Origin: Acanthaster planci
Lineage: Eukaryota; Echinodermata; Asteroidea; Valvatida; Acanthasteridae
NCBI RefSeq assembly: GCF_001949145.1
Contig: NW_019091405.1
Span: 127,639 to 191,638, forward strand
Reading direction: 5' to 3'
Length of the DNA: 64,000 nucleotides
Each line of letters starts with the position of its first letter. Position 1 is the stretch's first letter. This document shows, one piece after another, positions 1 through 11,195 of the stretch. The translations under genes and the position numbers were made by a program. Under the pieces are notes generated by a model, which worked only from the letters and a program-made list of their open reading frames with translations, did not search any database and was not told the origin of the DNA.

Positions 1-1520
1 CAGTACACACTGAACCCCTTCCCCTATGTACGACACGGCACCAACCCCCTGCCCCCCTCGTGCGTACGTACTTTATCAACGGCCCCTTGTCGCGTTGTTG
101 TAGTTAAAGTCATTCTTTTAGATTTGGGTGGAGATATTTGTCAGTGTTGCTTTTGTATCCGTTTTGAATAAAATCTGGAGAGCCTCCAGTTAGCTGTTAG
201 GGCAGCCCGTCATGCATATACACAGTTACTGCAGTATACTTTTAAAGCTTTCTATTTCTTTTTTTTTGGGGGGGGGTGTCTTCTATGTATGTGTACTACA
301 CATGTACATATACATACATCAGCACGTGTTTGCATGGATACATGGTTTGAACACTGTGGCTATTGCAACCAGGGGCCTATTTCATGGAGCTGCTTAAGCA
401 TAAATTTTGCCCAAGTGTTAAAAACAGTTACTCAATAACATAGGGTTGCTGGCCTAAGCTCCATCTGATGTATGTTGGTTTTGAATGGTATTTACTTGTA
501 CATTTTGGTTAGCAAGACAAATACAGAGAGATTGGGCCGGTGACCTTATTTACTGAGCAACGGTTTTTTGCACTTAAGCAAATGTTTTGCTTTGGCATCT
601 CTATGAAGTTGACACCTGGTGAAGCAAATCTCCAGGGCTTTCTCTTGGGATAAGCAACTACTGAAACCTGCAGAGTGATTTTATTGAGTGCAGTTTTTTC
701 ACACTTTGCAAATGTTGTGCTATGCTCCTCATTAATAAATTCAAAACAGCAAACAAATTTCTGTCTCTTGATGTTTATTTATTATGTGTCCAAATGTTTG
801 TGACTCGAATTGACTCGGGCAAAATAAATGACTCGACTCGACTTCTCGGTGTGATGACTCGACTCGACTCGAGTCTCTGCTATAAAATGACTCGACTCGA
901 CTCGAGTCACAAAAATCAATGACTCGTTACAACTCTGCTACGTAGCTTGTCGATGTTCGGAACCGTTCTTTTTTTAAATTAAAATTTCTACTGCCACTGT
1001 GAAAATAGAGGGTGAATCCTGGATTAAAAAACAATTAAAAAGGGATGAGGTTTTGACCAAACATCAGGCGTGCAGTCTTCTGAAATTCATGATGAAATCG
1101 CGCTGTCGCTGACTTTCATGTGTAGTTTTTTTTTCCATCTCGGAACTGTCTAGGGATACACGTATAGACTTTCCTATAGGAAAATGGTTCTTGAGAAGAG
1201 ACTAGTCTTCATGTCTCGTGGAAGCTTCCCTTGTTGAATGTAATGTCGGACTTTGCTTCTATTAAAAAACCCTTCAGAGCCACGATTATAGCATATTCCC
1301 AGCGTATTGTGTCAAAAAAAATTTGCCTTCGGGCCCAACACTGTACACTTCCTTCCTTGACCACCTACATGTACCTGCTGCTTTTGGAAAGCTTTTTTTG
1401 TAATAAGAATAGTAAAAAAACCTTTTTTTGTAGTATTTTATAAATTTTGTCTTTAAGCAAAAATATTATTCCATAATGATAATGGTAAGAATATCCAAAT
1501 TAGCACTCTCCTCCTCCATT
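1..1520. other. Intergenic stretch, no gene recognised
   Basis: No open frame here resembles a protein. It holds a T9G9 tract at 259-276, a GACTCG-based microsatellite at about 801-926 and otherwise AT-rich unique-looking sequence. The short open frames are rich in residues encoded by chance from TACATGTA runs and T tracts. Confidence 0.6.
801..926. repeat. GACTCGACTCGAG microsatellite cluster
   Basis: The pentamer GACTC/TCGAC recurs in at least six short runs, several ending in the palindrome GACTCGAGTC, separated by AT-rich spacers. The spacing between the stronger blocks is roughly 35-40 bp, so a degenerate higher-order unit is possible. Confidence 0.75.
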
Positions 1521-1893
1521 GAATAATTTTGTTAGAAATGCTTTCCCCAATACCGTGTGGCCTCACAACGCAAGGTGGCGCTACCACATTACAAGTCCTT
1601 TGGCGATTTCGACGAAAAATCGATGAAAACCCCGTCTGGTGCCCCTCATCAAAACAGCCCTGGCCTCCCGTAGGTACTTCACAAAATACGGGCCCAGAGA
1701 AGTCCAGGCAGTAGACGGGTACTGGGTATCTGTGGACGCGGCGGAGGAGGAGCAGGTTAGAGATAGGGGAAGCAGATAGCCAGCTAGCTGAGCGCGGAGC
1801 AGATGAGGAGGCGGTTGCCGCTGCTAGCGTCATCATCGTCCAGATTTTTTCCATTCTCCCTCTCGCCGTTGAGTGATATGGTGATGCTGCCAT
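1453..1893 (-). other. Unrecognised minus-strand open frame in a CpG-richer segment (possible 5' exon)
   Basis: A 146-codon frame opens on the minus strand with ATG at 1893-1891 in a good translation context (G at -3, G at +4). I do not recognise the product. Its Ser/Ala/Arg-rich N-terminal half may simply reflect GC-rich leader sequence. The +1-shifted frame of the same strand, open roughly from 1815 to 1590, also reads like protein, with stretches such as GPYFVKYLREARAVL and GFHRFFVEIAKGLVMW. The plus strand lies in the leader of the next candidate gene, so this could be one side of a divergent promoter. The frame crosses into AT-rich sequence near 1500, where it is probably no longer coding. 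Alternatives: a real first exon of an upstream minus-strand gene, a uORF-bearing leader, or chance. Confidence 0.25.
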
Positions 1894-2173
1894 TTCAGAG
1901 ATAAAACGAAATTATCTTTGACCCAGGCCAGACGGATTGGAGATTGTTGCTCACGCCGGCGTACACACACCGCTCAGGCAGGACTATCCCCTCGCAGTGT
2001 GGTCACTTCTTCAGTGTGTGCCGTTGCCTGTCAATTTCTGCGCTCTGGAAATTGTTTTCTTCGAGGATCATTTGGTAAAAAACGGGTGTTAAGATCATTT
2101 TACGCTTGGAAATTGCGCGTTGGAGTCGGACTCAGCAAGAAGATGGATTTACATCAGTAGGAAACGTGGGAAG
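1530..2173 (+). promoter_or_regulatory. Candidate promoter / first-exon region (CpG-richer block)
   Basis: CpG dinucleotides are much denser here than in the flanks, and TACATGTA is absent. The plus strand ends in a credible splice donor (GGGAAG then GTAATG, GT at 2174-2175), so about 1900-2173 could be a non-coding or uORF-bearing first exon, spliced either to the acceptor at 2576-2577 or to the PLCB4 exon near 9122. No TATA box is obvious. Transcription start and partner gene are inference. Confidence 0.35.
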
Positions 2174-2555
2174 GTAATGTTTTCTCTCAAACATTTTGTC
2201 AACGTGCTAAATGTTACTTTAGGGAAGAAGACTTGAACATTCCATATCAGAAGAACAGGGTCATGTGGAATGTGTTGAAATTAACTTACCGTAGTATACA
2301 TGTACATGATGTACATTCATGAAACCCTACTGTGCGTTATAGGCTGATACATTACATTAATTTGGAATGAACTGATTTATGTGCTCATGTAAGGTGCTTT
2401 TTCACTGTGAAAGTGGATCCCTATATCATAGGTTTCTTTGGCATCAAATTTCAAACTCGCATTTTCACAGAGAGATTGAAGGTGATTGATCAGTGATGAG
2501 GACCAATGTTATAGAATTTTAGAGGAATTCATCTTAAAATTAATAAGGAGAGCAA

Positions 2556-2944
2556 ATGGTGTGCATTATTGATTCAGGCATGTCAGGGGAGGAAGACGAG
2601 TTTTTCCAAGAGTCCCACTCAGACGCCAGTAATTATTCCATGCAGTGCCCAAGTAATAGCCATCAGTAAGGAAAAAGATGTCCAGAAAAGTTCAATTTTG
2701 CAGGGAAAATACCCAAGTCATTTACTAAGGAAAGAGACTTTTTCAGACCAGTCTCATTAGGGTTTGTGCACGAGGTGTCAAGTGGCGTCCGTATATAGAA
2801 CTCTTTCCGGAAGATGAGTCACAAGATCTCTCCAGTGCGTTGTATAGATCTATAAAAAATGTCATCAAATGTGACAAAGTACAGAATCAGATGCTTGTCG
2901 GAAGAGCCAGTTTCACACTTTTATCAGGATGCCAAACCGAGTGA
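2556..2944 (+). CDS. Small candidate two-exon gene, distantly SHLD1-like at best
   Basis: An acidic, Ser-rich start (ATG at 2580-2582, beginning MSGEEDEFFQESHSDASN; an in-frame ATG also lies at 2556) runs to a strong donor at 2666 (CA then GTAAGG). Joining it to an acceptor AG at 2750-2751 keeps the frame open to a TGA at 2942-2944 and gives about 92 residues. The second part reads VKWRPYIELFPEDES, then DLSSALYRSIKNVIK, and looks like folded protein. A rough by-eye comparison with the C-terminal part of human shieldin subunit 1 (FYEMF, then LSASVCKCLSQKI) shows a similar run of hydrophobic and Ser positions. SHLD1 also lies on human 20p12 with PLCB1/PLCB4. Weaknesses: the 86-bp intron is inferred, the protein is short, and a different frame (about 2859-3050) overlaps its end. 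It could be a pseudogene, a partial gene or chance. Confidence 0.33.
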
Positions 2945-4078
2945 CGAGCACATTGAGCTCAGTTTGCATTTTGCACGATGCAAACTAAAACAAAGTTACC
3001 GAACAAGGAAAAGGACTTTTGGAAAAGTTATGATTGAAAATATTGTTTGAATATTGTAAATTATTTTACCACTGAAGCAGAGTTAGCTGGCTCGTAAATG
3101 ATTTGTTCTATGTAAGACTTTGTACAATGTCAAGTTTATATTTACGCGTTCTGTTAAGACTAATGAAAATAGATTAGGCCTACTAATTTCTTATCAGCGC
3201 CTGCATTTATAATTTTGGTCCTGCACCAAAAAAATTAATGAAACCAAAATTTCATGATTTTTTAAAATTCAGTTTCCATTCTTTTGTGTTCATTCACATA
3301 ATGCTCTTTCATAACTGTCATTTCCTCTCATTTTTGCCATTTTAACTTCTTCCTCCAAACACGAGCTACATGTATAACTCCATAGAACTGATACCGCCAT
3401 CAAACCATTGCTGGGCAAATTTAAAGCTTACCAGTGAGTCAGTTTCTAAGTGGCAGTCTTCTTCATTTAAAGGGTTGCATTTTTCCTCGCTGAGATTTAA
3501 TAATGAAAAAATCCCTCACCAAAATTTGATTAATGGCTGAGACAAACTGATAATCTAATGTGTTCATTGTGGTTATGTGCTTCTATGTTCAGTGTATTTA
3601 ATATGTACCGGTACATGTAGTTGGGTCAGAGACAACTTCATAGTACATGTACATCGTGGTGGAAATAGTCTACGGTAGATTACTGTTAGTTTTTGCTTGA
3701 GTAGGTTGGTCATCCGTTGTGAGTTTGAGGATTTCTAGAATTTGAAATCCTACATAACCACTTTCTCGTAAATATTCATTTGAAACTAATAGAACTTTCC
3801 TTATGGAACTGTAACCTCACAAAATAATAAACTGGTAGGCCTATTTTTTGGCACTACACGTACATGAATTTTCTAGTCTTGTGGAAATTAGGCAACGCGT
3901 TGATACGATGTAAACATGGGGACTTTTAGTTATTCATCTCAACTTTATATACCAGTACTGCTTGAACTTTTTCCAGTGCTAAAATTGTTGACACAGTTGG
4001 TCATGACCAATTTTTTTTTTGAGAAATACTTCATTTTAAAAAAGAACATGGACATGCAGTTACATGTACATGTAGTTT

Positions 4079-4220
4079 GATAACGAAAATTTAATAAAAT
4101 AAATTTAACATGTAGTATTGATAACGAAAATTTAATAAAATAAATTTAACATGTAGTATTGATAACGAAAATTTAATAAAATAAATTTAACATGTAGTAT
4201 TGATAACGAAAATTTAATAA
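4079..4220. repeat. Tandem repeat, 41-bp unit, about 3.5 copies
   Basis: Near-identical units start at 4079, 4120, 4161 and 4202. Each begins GATAACGAAAATTTAATAAA and ends in ACATGTAGTATT, and the last is truncated. The very low divergence indicates recent expansion or an assembly-sensitive site. Confidence 0.95.
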
Positions 4221-4614
4221 CAGAATAGGAACCACAGTAAGTGTAAAAAATGATGGATTGGAAACAGAAGGGGGGGGGAGTAGAAAGCATTGCCAGTGGA
4301 ATGCGGTGATGTCAATTGTACGTGAATCAGCACCATAGTTAACCCAACCATGACATAAAAAAACAGACCTTTGAATAGTGGCAGGCTTAACTGTTTTAAC
4401 AAAATTGGGCGCGCCCTACGGTAAGTTGGCACTGGCAAAGTGGGGGCAGTGGATTAAGTTTGGACGTGACAATATGCTGTGTGGACGGTATCCATGCATA
4501 CATGTACATGTAGAGGCCGTGCACCAGTCTGGATTTCAGATAAAAACTGCTTTGCTTTGTGACAGTGTATGGTACATGTATGCTGCTGTTAAGTTATGTG
4601 TACAGAAATGACAT

Positions 4615-4795
4615 GTACATGTACAGTGCCTCCTGCACCGTAGTTGTCATGGTTGTGGGGACATACACTCGACATTTCACCTGTTTTGTGGCGACCAAAA
4701 ATGTTGTGGGGACTCAGAAATGCCCCCGCAACTTGGTTCAAATTTCCCAAACAAAAGTACTTGTCCCCTTAACGCGGTGAATGCCTACCCATCAT
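4615..4795 (+). repeat. Dispersed repeat family D, copy 1
   Basis: The segment containing GGGGACATACACTCGACATT, a middle part with GTTGTGGGGACT and a conserved end with GTGAATGCCTACCCA matches the reverse complement of 59285-59475 over its whole length at moderate divergence. The chance open frames here are repeat-derived. The class is unknown. Confidence 0.75.
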
Positions 4796-5424
4796 GTACA
4801 TGTACCGTTCACAACACACTCTGAATGCTGAAGATTTTTTTTTCAGTACACATGTAGAGGTGTGAGGTATCAGTGAGTTTGAAGTCCTGGCGAAAATGGA
4901 CATTACATGTACAATACGTCTGGGTGAAAATGTTGAATGTTCCTGTTGATTTGTATGTATATGCACGTGTGAACACTCAATCAGAACTGTCACAATCCTG
5001 CAACTGATAAAGCGTGAAGTACAAAAACTGTGTTAACCAAACAGAGCAGACCTATGCAGTATTTGCACAAAATGCACCCTCTTGTCTAAAGAGTAAGAAG
5101 TCAGGTGTTGCTTTGATAACAGCCAACACATTGGGAGATTTGCATCTGCAGTGATCTGCAGATATGGTACCGGTATGTAAGCACTGGCACCTCCTGTGAT
5201 TGTGTAGCTAGACAGAAATACAGTGGGAAGGATGTTGCGTGGTTAATGTACTGTGTATTAACCAAACAGAACAAGTGACAAACTTTGGAACTGATTGAAC
5301 CTACAGTGTATAAAGTTGGACAAGCACATTGTTGAATTCTTCAACATTAAATACTGCATTTTCTTGATTGAGTAAAGTTAGCATCACATTGGTAATGTAT
5401 AGATGTAACTGATTGTAACGTGTC

Positions 5425-5450
5425 CGTATACATACGCACGTATGTATACG
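5425..5450. repeat. Perfect inverted repeat, 12-bp arms, 2-nt spacer
   Basis: CGTATACATACG, then CA, then CGTATGTATACG form an uninterrupted hairpin-capable palindrome. Confidence 0.9.
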
Positions 5451-5602
5451 TGTGTTTGGTTTCCAGAAAAAAGTTAATTCTTAAATTGAAAATTTATACT
5501 TAATAAATAGAGCTTGAACACGTAGAATATGTGACAAATTTTTCAGTTGATAAATTAAATTATTTTAAAATGGAACAATGATTTTGTACATGTACATGTA
5601 CA

Positions 5603-5624
5603 TTTAACTTCTATAGAAGTTAAA
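5603..5624. repeat. 22-bp perfect palindrome flanked by TACATGTA runs
   Basis: The half site TTTAACTTCTA is followed directly by its reverse complement. TACATGTA tracts lie immediately on both sides, so the whole roughly 55-bp block is close to self-complementary. Confidence 0.85.
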
Positions 5625-7592
5625 CTGAGGTACATGTACATTTATGTATAAAGAATAATGCATTCACTGTTGTACAATTTAATTTTATTGTCTTAGCTTC
5701 TTTTTTTTCAAACTTTGACCTGTACAGCACTCTTGCATCCGTTTGCAGGGAAATGAACACGAATGCAGGCTCTATTTACTTCCATGTACCATGATGTACA
5801 GGATTTTGCCTTTGATATTGTACAGATTCTGGGCAACACTTCAATGAATGCATGTATTTTTTAAAGTGAAGATGATTTATTGCCACGGTTGCATTTCGGT
5901 TATCAAATTACAATGATAAATTTCGTCTCACAGGTAACCCATCAACAGAAAATTTGTGCTCGTTATGTTGAACCCAAACCCTCAAAGTCAAAGGTACCGG
6001 TAGTCGAAGTGATGAAGTCCTCCATCACCATGGCCTTGTCTTCCTTATCATGTCGTCGTGATACGCTGAAACAAGATTGAATAGAAATGATAATCTGTTT
6101 ATTCCCCTCCGATATTCGGCCCCGGCCCCTGCAACATCTCCATTTGCCATTGCCTGAATTTGGCACTCGGTGGATTCACTGCACGCACATGTAATGTACA
6201 TGTATGCATGCACTGCAGTCCCAGCTTGTGCCGGTAATGACGTGAGCAGCCTACCGTTCCTGAAATATATTACCCAAATACCGTGCGCGCTAATGCATTA
6301 TAAGCAGGTATTTATATTGTTCAGGCTGTACAGTGCTGCTTCAATTGCACTAGAAATGTACACATACATGTTCGTGTATGCTCATGTACATGTACGTGCA
6401 TGGCATATATATGTACAGTATACTGCCTTTTAGTGTGTTTGTTGTACATGTACAAATGCCCCAAATAATTTCTGGTAGCCCTGGCGATGGCCAAATGAGA
6501 CTGCAATAAGATGTACATGTCGCATGACTTAAAATTCTGTTCAGTTTGTTGAGTATGTACCAGTAATACTGAGATTCAGTCTTTCTGAATTAGGGCCGGT
6601 AGATGATTTTGTTATTCAGAACACATTCTGTAATTTCTAAGAGTGATGAATCAATGCAAACTACATTGTACCTGCTAAAAAAATAGAAATAACTTGAAAT
6701 CAGTTTAGCGATTCATGTATTTCCGTGTAAAATTCCACAGGTCAGGTGTCACGGACACAAAAATGTCACGTTTGAACCGTGAATATATGCCCATTTATCC
6801 CGTCACAGTTTCTCTTTAATGTGGAATATGCAAAATAAATACAAGTCCCTGTAATAATGATTAAATACATGTATGAGGTGTGAACAGTGTTGAATTTGAT
6901 TTACTGCTTAAAGATGAAGACTTGAGAATTGGCACATGTACATTATAAACACTGTTGAAATGAAAACTGAGAGATGTTTATGTCTGTCAAAAAATCCAAA
7001 CAATTTATTGTTTATCTGATACCAGTAAATCAAATATTTACTGTGTTTACACCCACGTACTTAACTTGGATTTAAATATACCCGTACGTGAAGTTCATTG
7101 ATTGTGATTTAATCTGTGATATCAATTTTTGATTAGCAGCACATCAGTCTTGTGTATTTTCTCTTAATACTCAATGAAAAATCTTTCCATTTTGTAATTT
7201 GATTCTTATTTATTTATTTATTTATTATTGATGCCTTTTTATAATACAAAAGGCATCGAAGTCCCTACTGTATGATTTAAAAAGATATGAAGTCTTAAGT
7301 TAAGTTCAAAAATATGTGTCTTGTTTTGCTGTATCAAGGCATTGGCGATTTTTAGTTTTTTAATTGTGAACGCTGTGTGTTGCATGCTTTTCAGACAGCC
7401 GGAAACTAATAAAGAGTGATAAAAAAAAGGCGAGGGGGAAATTCAGGTTTGAAATATCAATTAGGTCTGTTGCCATGCCGATTGAATGCATTCTTGTTTG
7501 GTAGTTATTAGGAGACACATTCACTTAATAATTGTAAGTACATTCGTCAGGAGAAATGTCTCAGAGACAATAAATGTACATGTAGCTCTGAT

Positions 7593-7927
7593 ACCATGAC
7601 CAAAGATCATATGGCACCGCATAGCGGCGCAAGATGGCGAACTTCACCTTGAGTACACGTACATGTACATGTGTAGATCGTTGTAATCGCATGGGCGCCA
7701 TTTGAGCAAGCGATACACGTGCGCAATGCACATTAATGGACAGAGCGCAGGCGCCGCAGCAGGCACGTGCACCTGCCTAGCCTGCGCCCAAGCATTACCG
7801 TAAACTGCGCAGGCGTATCGCTTGCTCAAATGGCGCCCATGGTAGTTACAGTGTACACCTTTTGGGCAGAGTTATCCATCTTGCGCCTTGGGCATGTTGG
7901 GTGCTATACGATCTTTGACCATGACCC
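7593..7927. mobile_element. Foldback / MITE-like element with about 120-bp inverted arms
   Basis: The left arm (about 7593-7716) and right arm (about 7815-7927) are reverse complements. The inner 27 bp at 7690-7716 and 7815-7841 are identical, starting CATGGGCGCCATTTGAGCAA. The outer parts (GCGCAAGATGG, CCAAAGATC) are diverged but clearly paired. The central loop is GC-rich with CGCAGG motifs. There is no coding capacity. The exact ends and target-site duplication are unclear. This fits a non-autonomous DNA transposon or foldback element; the superfamily is undetermined. Confidence 0.85.
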
Positions 7928-8014
7928 AGACGGTCTTCCAGAGCTACAGTGTATGGTACTGTACACAGTGCACAGCTATGTCTATTGCTAGCATGCCTCT
8001 GTGTATTTGCAGTG

Positions 8015-8114
8015 GATGTACATGTACATGTACATGTACAGTACATGTACATATACACTGATATATGTAGACCTACATGTACATGTATGTACAGTGTACA
8101 TGTACATGTAGCTG
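8015..8114. repeat. TGTACATGTACA tract
   Basis: Nearly continuous alternation of ACATGT and GTACAT with a few interruptions. This is one of the denser octamer clusters in the window and accounts for the Met/Tyr/Cys/Thr- and Val/His-rich open frames on both strands. Confidence 0.9.
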
Positions 8115-9121
8115 TAGACAACAGATTCAAATACATAAGTTCATTGCACATATGCTTCAGTCAAAAGGTAGCTATTACGTTTTCATCACGCTTCCAAAAA
8201 TGATAAGATCCATTTTACACCCTCAAGGGGAAGGCACATGTACTGTATCAGACTGTAATGATTGTCCAAATGTCCTACTCTACGGTACTGGCTACGACTG
8301 GGATTGACATACCAGTACATGAGTCAGTGGGAAGCAGCCTCAGCCACAAGGCAGTGGCTTTCATAGGCACGTTTCCAGTTTCGCACATGGCCTGGTTTTT
8401 TTTGCATTTGGGCTTACAAGTTGATGCGACCATTTTTGGTCCATAAATCAGAATGATCACCCGAGCAAACTGGTTTCTAAAAATGTGCCACAATTGCATC
8501 GCCTTCATTCCTACTCATTGTGTCTTTGGAAAAGTATGTGCAGTGTGGGAAGGGTTTGCTGTGCTGAAGGTTGGATTGAGAACCAAATAATTATTTCTTT
8601 GGATAGGGGGGGTGGCTGGGAAATATACTGTATTGTGCTGATAAAGTCATTCTCAAACTTAGAAAAAGAAAAAGAAAATAATGTGCATTTTCATGTACAG
8701 TGCAGAAGACATCCAAGATTTCAGGTAGAAATGGAAAATCCAGTTTTGATGTCAACTAGAATTCAAAAGTGAAAACTAAGTCACCGATCATCAGAGCAGA
8801 AGATAATGTCAGATAACTCAGTCTATCAGTGGTCATACAGACAGAAAACAGATTCGGAAATAAACTCTAGATTACCCAAAGCCAGGCACGTAAGCCACTG
8901 GGTATAAACTGATACTGACTTAGAACGCGAATTGAACTACATGTTCATCAACCTTTTCGGTGGCTTTTTTTTTTCTGGTCAAGTACTTGTACCGGTACCT
9001 GTAGCAAACAAAAACAACGAGAGCAGTGCATCTTCGCGGCAAAATGGTGTCCCCAAAGTGACGTAGCAATGCAGACCCATTCCTGGAATCAAAGATATTT
9101 TTTATTTGTTCTCCTCTACAG

Positions 9122-9798
9122 GCGATTTCCGGCTGGTGTTTTGTACCTTGCAGGGGTCCTGCATGAGGGGGGGGGAAATCCGGAGGAACGGATGCCCGTC
9201 AGGGACAAGTTAGTCACCAGGGGGAACAGTTAAAGGATCTCGCAGGACAAGGGCAACACCTGGGCTAGCTGTTGTCTTCCTCCCGTCCACCCACATGCAG
9301 GCAAGAAGACAGTCTCCTGAGAGGTGAAAAAAAAAAAAAAAAACCAAGAAAAATTCTGCAGGCGAGTTTGATGAAAAGTTGCCAGGATGGATGGATTCAA
9401 GAGCTGTTGCTGAGGCTCCCTAGCTGACAGCTACTCCCACCGAGGGCCTCAACCGTGGGCTATTTTAGGAGGAATTCACTCACCAAGGAGGTAGATAAAT
9501 GTGAGGGCCAATGCCTTTCCAGTTACCCCCTCCTAAATGCGCAATAAGCTATTCATTGTCTGTGAATGTTTGATCGTGCCAACTTGGTTTGCCGAAGGAA
9601 AGAAGAGATTTGATTACAACTGAGCTGCGAGCTGCAGCGTACAGTACTGTACTTGTCGTCAACGGTGCTTGCTCTGAACACAGACGACGCAGACGGTTTC
9701 AGCATTCCAAGTTGTGGACGGTGCGATAGTTGACTGGGAACTAATGTGTTAGGAACTTCTTCTCATCAGGCTGGAGCTCCACCCATCCTTCTGCCATC
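9122..9798 (+). other. PLCB4: Probable 5' UTR of the PLCB4 first coding exon
   Basis: A pyrimidine-rich tract ending TCTCCTCTACAG at 9121 is a good splice acceptor. From there to the start codon I see no equally good donor. An in-frame TAA at 9742-9744 lies upstream of the ATG, so the reading frame cannot extend further 5' within this exon. The exon may instead begin at an internal transcription start. The left boundary is inference. Confidence 0.4.
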
Positions 9799-9882
9799 AT
9801 GGCCAAGTTGTACGACTTCCAGTGGCAGATTACTGTACCCGATGGGCTGCTGAATGGAGCCACATTTGACCGCTATGATGAG
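9799..9882 (+). CDS. PLCB4: Phospholipase C beta (PLCB4/norpA type), coding exon 1
   Basis: ATG at 9799 has a strong initiation context (A at -3, G at +4) and an in-frame stop 57 nt upstream. Twenty-eight codons run to the donor GAG then GTAGGT. The peptide starts MAKLYDFQWQITVPDGLLN and ends GATFDRYDE. Vertebrate PLCB4 as I know it begins MAKPYEFNWQ, with GATFDRYEE at the same distance, so exon length and register agree. The product is a Gq-activated, PIP2-specific phospholipase C that makes IP3 and diacylglycerol at the plasma membrane; the fly orthologue NorpA drives phototransduction. This exon encodes the leader of the N-terminal PH domain. The exon ends in phase 0, as do the next two. 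The catalytic X/Y domains, C2 and C-terminal coiled coil lie beyond the window. PLCB1-3 paralogues begin differently, so the PLCB4 assignment is firm to subfamily. Confidence 0.93.
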
Positions 9883-10272
9883 GTAGGTCTGAAAGAACCT
9901 TTTCTCTGTACTGCTCTTCTTTCACAGAAATGGTGCTTTTTGAGTTAAAGAAGGAACTTGGGTACTGATCGTCTTTTGTAGAAGATGCAGCTCCTTGATA
10001 AATGTGGAATTTTTTTTTATTGCTAAAGAGTATACATGTATATATCTGTGCTCTGCTTAAAATGAAAGACTTTGGTTTTAGTTGGTGACTTTGGTCTTTC
10101 AAAAATATTGTTTTCATTGTTTGGTACACGTATAACACGCAGTAAAGTGTGCAAAGACTCATGATGGAATAAGGAACCGAATGTACGCAGACTTGCTTTT
10201 TCATTTTCTCAAATTCTGTTATTGTTTTTTTCATCATTGTGTGTATGTACCAACCTTTTTTTTTTCATCTTC

Positions 10273-10303
10273 ATGTGGACCTGAGAACAAAGCAGGTCCA
10301 CAT
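10273..10303. repeat. Perfect hairpin, 11-bp stem, 9-nt loop
   Basis: ATGTGGACCTG and CAGGTCCACAT flank AGAACAAAG. A related degenerate pair (TGTGGACC ... GATCCCCAC) follows about 20 bp downstream, which suggests a remnant of a small inverted-repeat element. Confidence 0.8.
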
Positions 10304-10914
10304 AATGCAGGTTTTGAACCTATTGTGGACCAAGCAGATCCCCACTAGGTTTTCCTGCCTCTGAAGAACAGGTGTAGAAGCATTCTTGAGGTTAGGGTTA
10401 ACAGCAGCAAGAGGAAGAGGAACAGTCAAAGAAACCATTGACAGAAATCCAGCATAAAAGAGTGTTCACAATTCAAGAAAACAATAGTTTCTGTTGTACT
10501 TATTAAGGATGGACTGTCCGCATTACCTATGGGTGCGAGTACATATACATGTACATGCAGTGCTAATGTAGGGGTGTTTAATGACTCATTTGAAAGTGAT
10601 TCAATTTGATATGTTCATGGGCTCGCACTCCCAAAAGTATAGACACGTCATCTTGTAACAGTGGAGTTCTGTATTCAGACAGAACATGCTGAAAGTAGAG
10701 TGCATCATACATGTACCGCTACACGTACATGTAGGTCATTGAGAGCGTCAGTACGGATAATGGGTGCATGAAGTCGGCCCTGTGGTGGCAGCTACATGTA
10801 TATATGCCGATTCACGCAGGTGGAGAATGGCCAAACTAGCATGAAATCAGATGCTTAGCCTTCTTGAAATACTGAAATGGCTCATGAGAAAAAAAATTGT
10901 ATTTGTGCAGCTTT

Positions 10915-11195
10915 GCTCATTTTTGGGACGGTCAGCTCGGTAAATATTGTTGAGATGAGGAGCGGAACCGGTTTTATTGGCATCTGCAAATGAAACTGAC
11001 ATTTACAGTCAAAGTCAACTGCCTGCAACGAGGCACAATATTAACCCAAGCCCGATCTGGCAGTCCTCAGCACTGCACATTCAATATGAGCCCACATGTG
11101 TACCTTGATGAGGTTTATGGATTGCTGAGTGTGGCAGCCGGACTATAATTAACGCGGACCACGTGAACTGTGTCTGTGCTACGTCAAACTGAGGT
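10915..11195. promoter_or_regulatory. Candidate intronic cis-regulatory block
   Basis: This is an octamer-poor, CpG-richer stretch about 1.1 kb into intron 1. It carries a homeodomain-type TAATTA at 11146-11151 and an E-box CACGTG at 11160-11165, 8 bp apart. The call rests on composition and motifs only. Confidence 0.2.

Larger units (their letters stand above)
2945..9121. other. Intergenic or 5' leader intron, repeats only
   Basis: If the leader exon at 1900-2173 belongs to PLCB4 this is an intron; otherwise it is intergenic. I see no coding exon. It contains the 41-bp tandem repeat, a repeat-family D copy, two perfect short palindromes, a foldback element and dense TACATGTA. The remainder is AT-rich without recognisable content. 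Confidence 0.5.
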
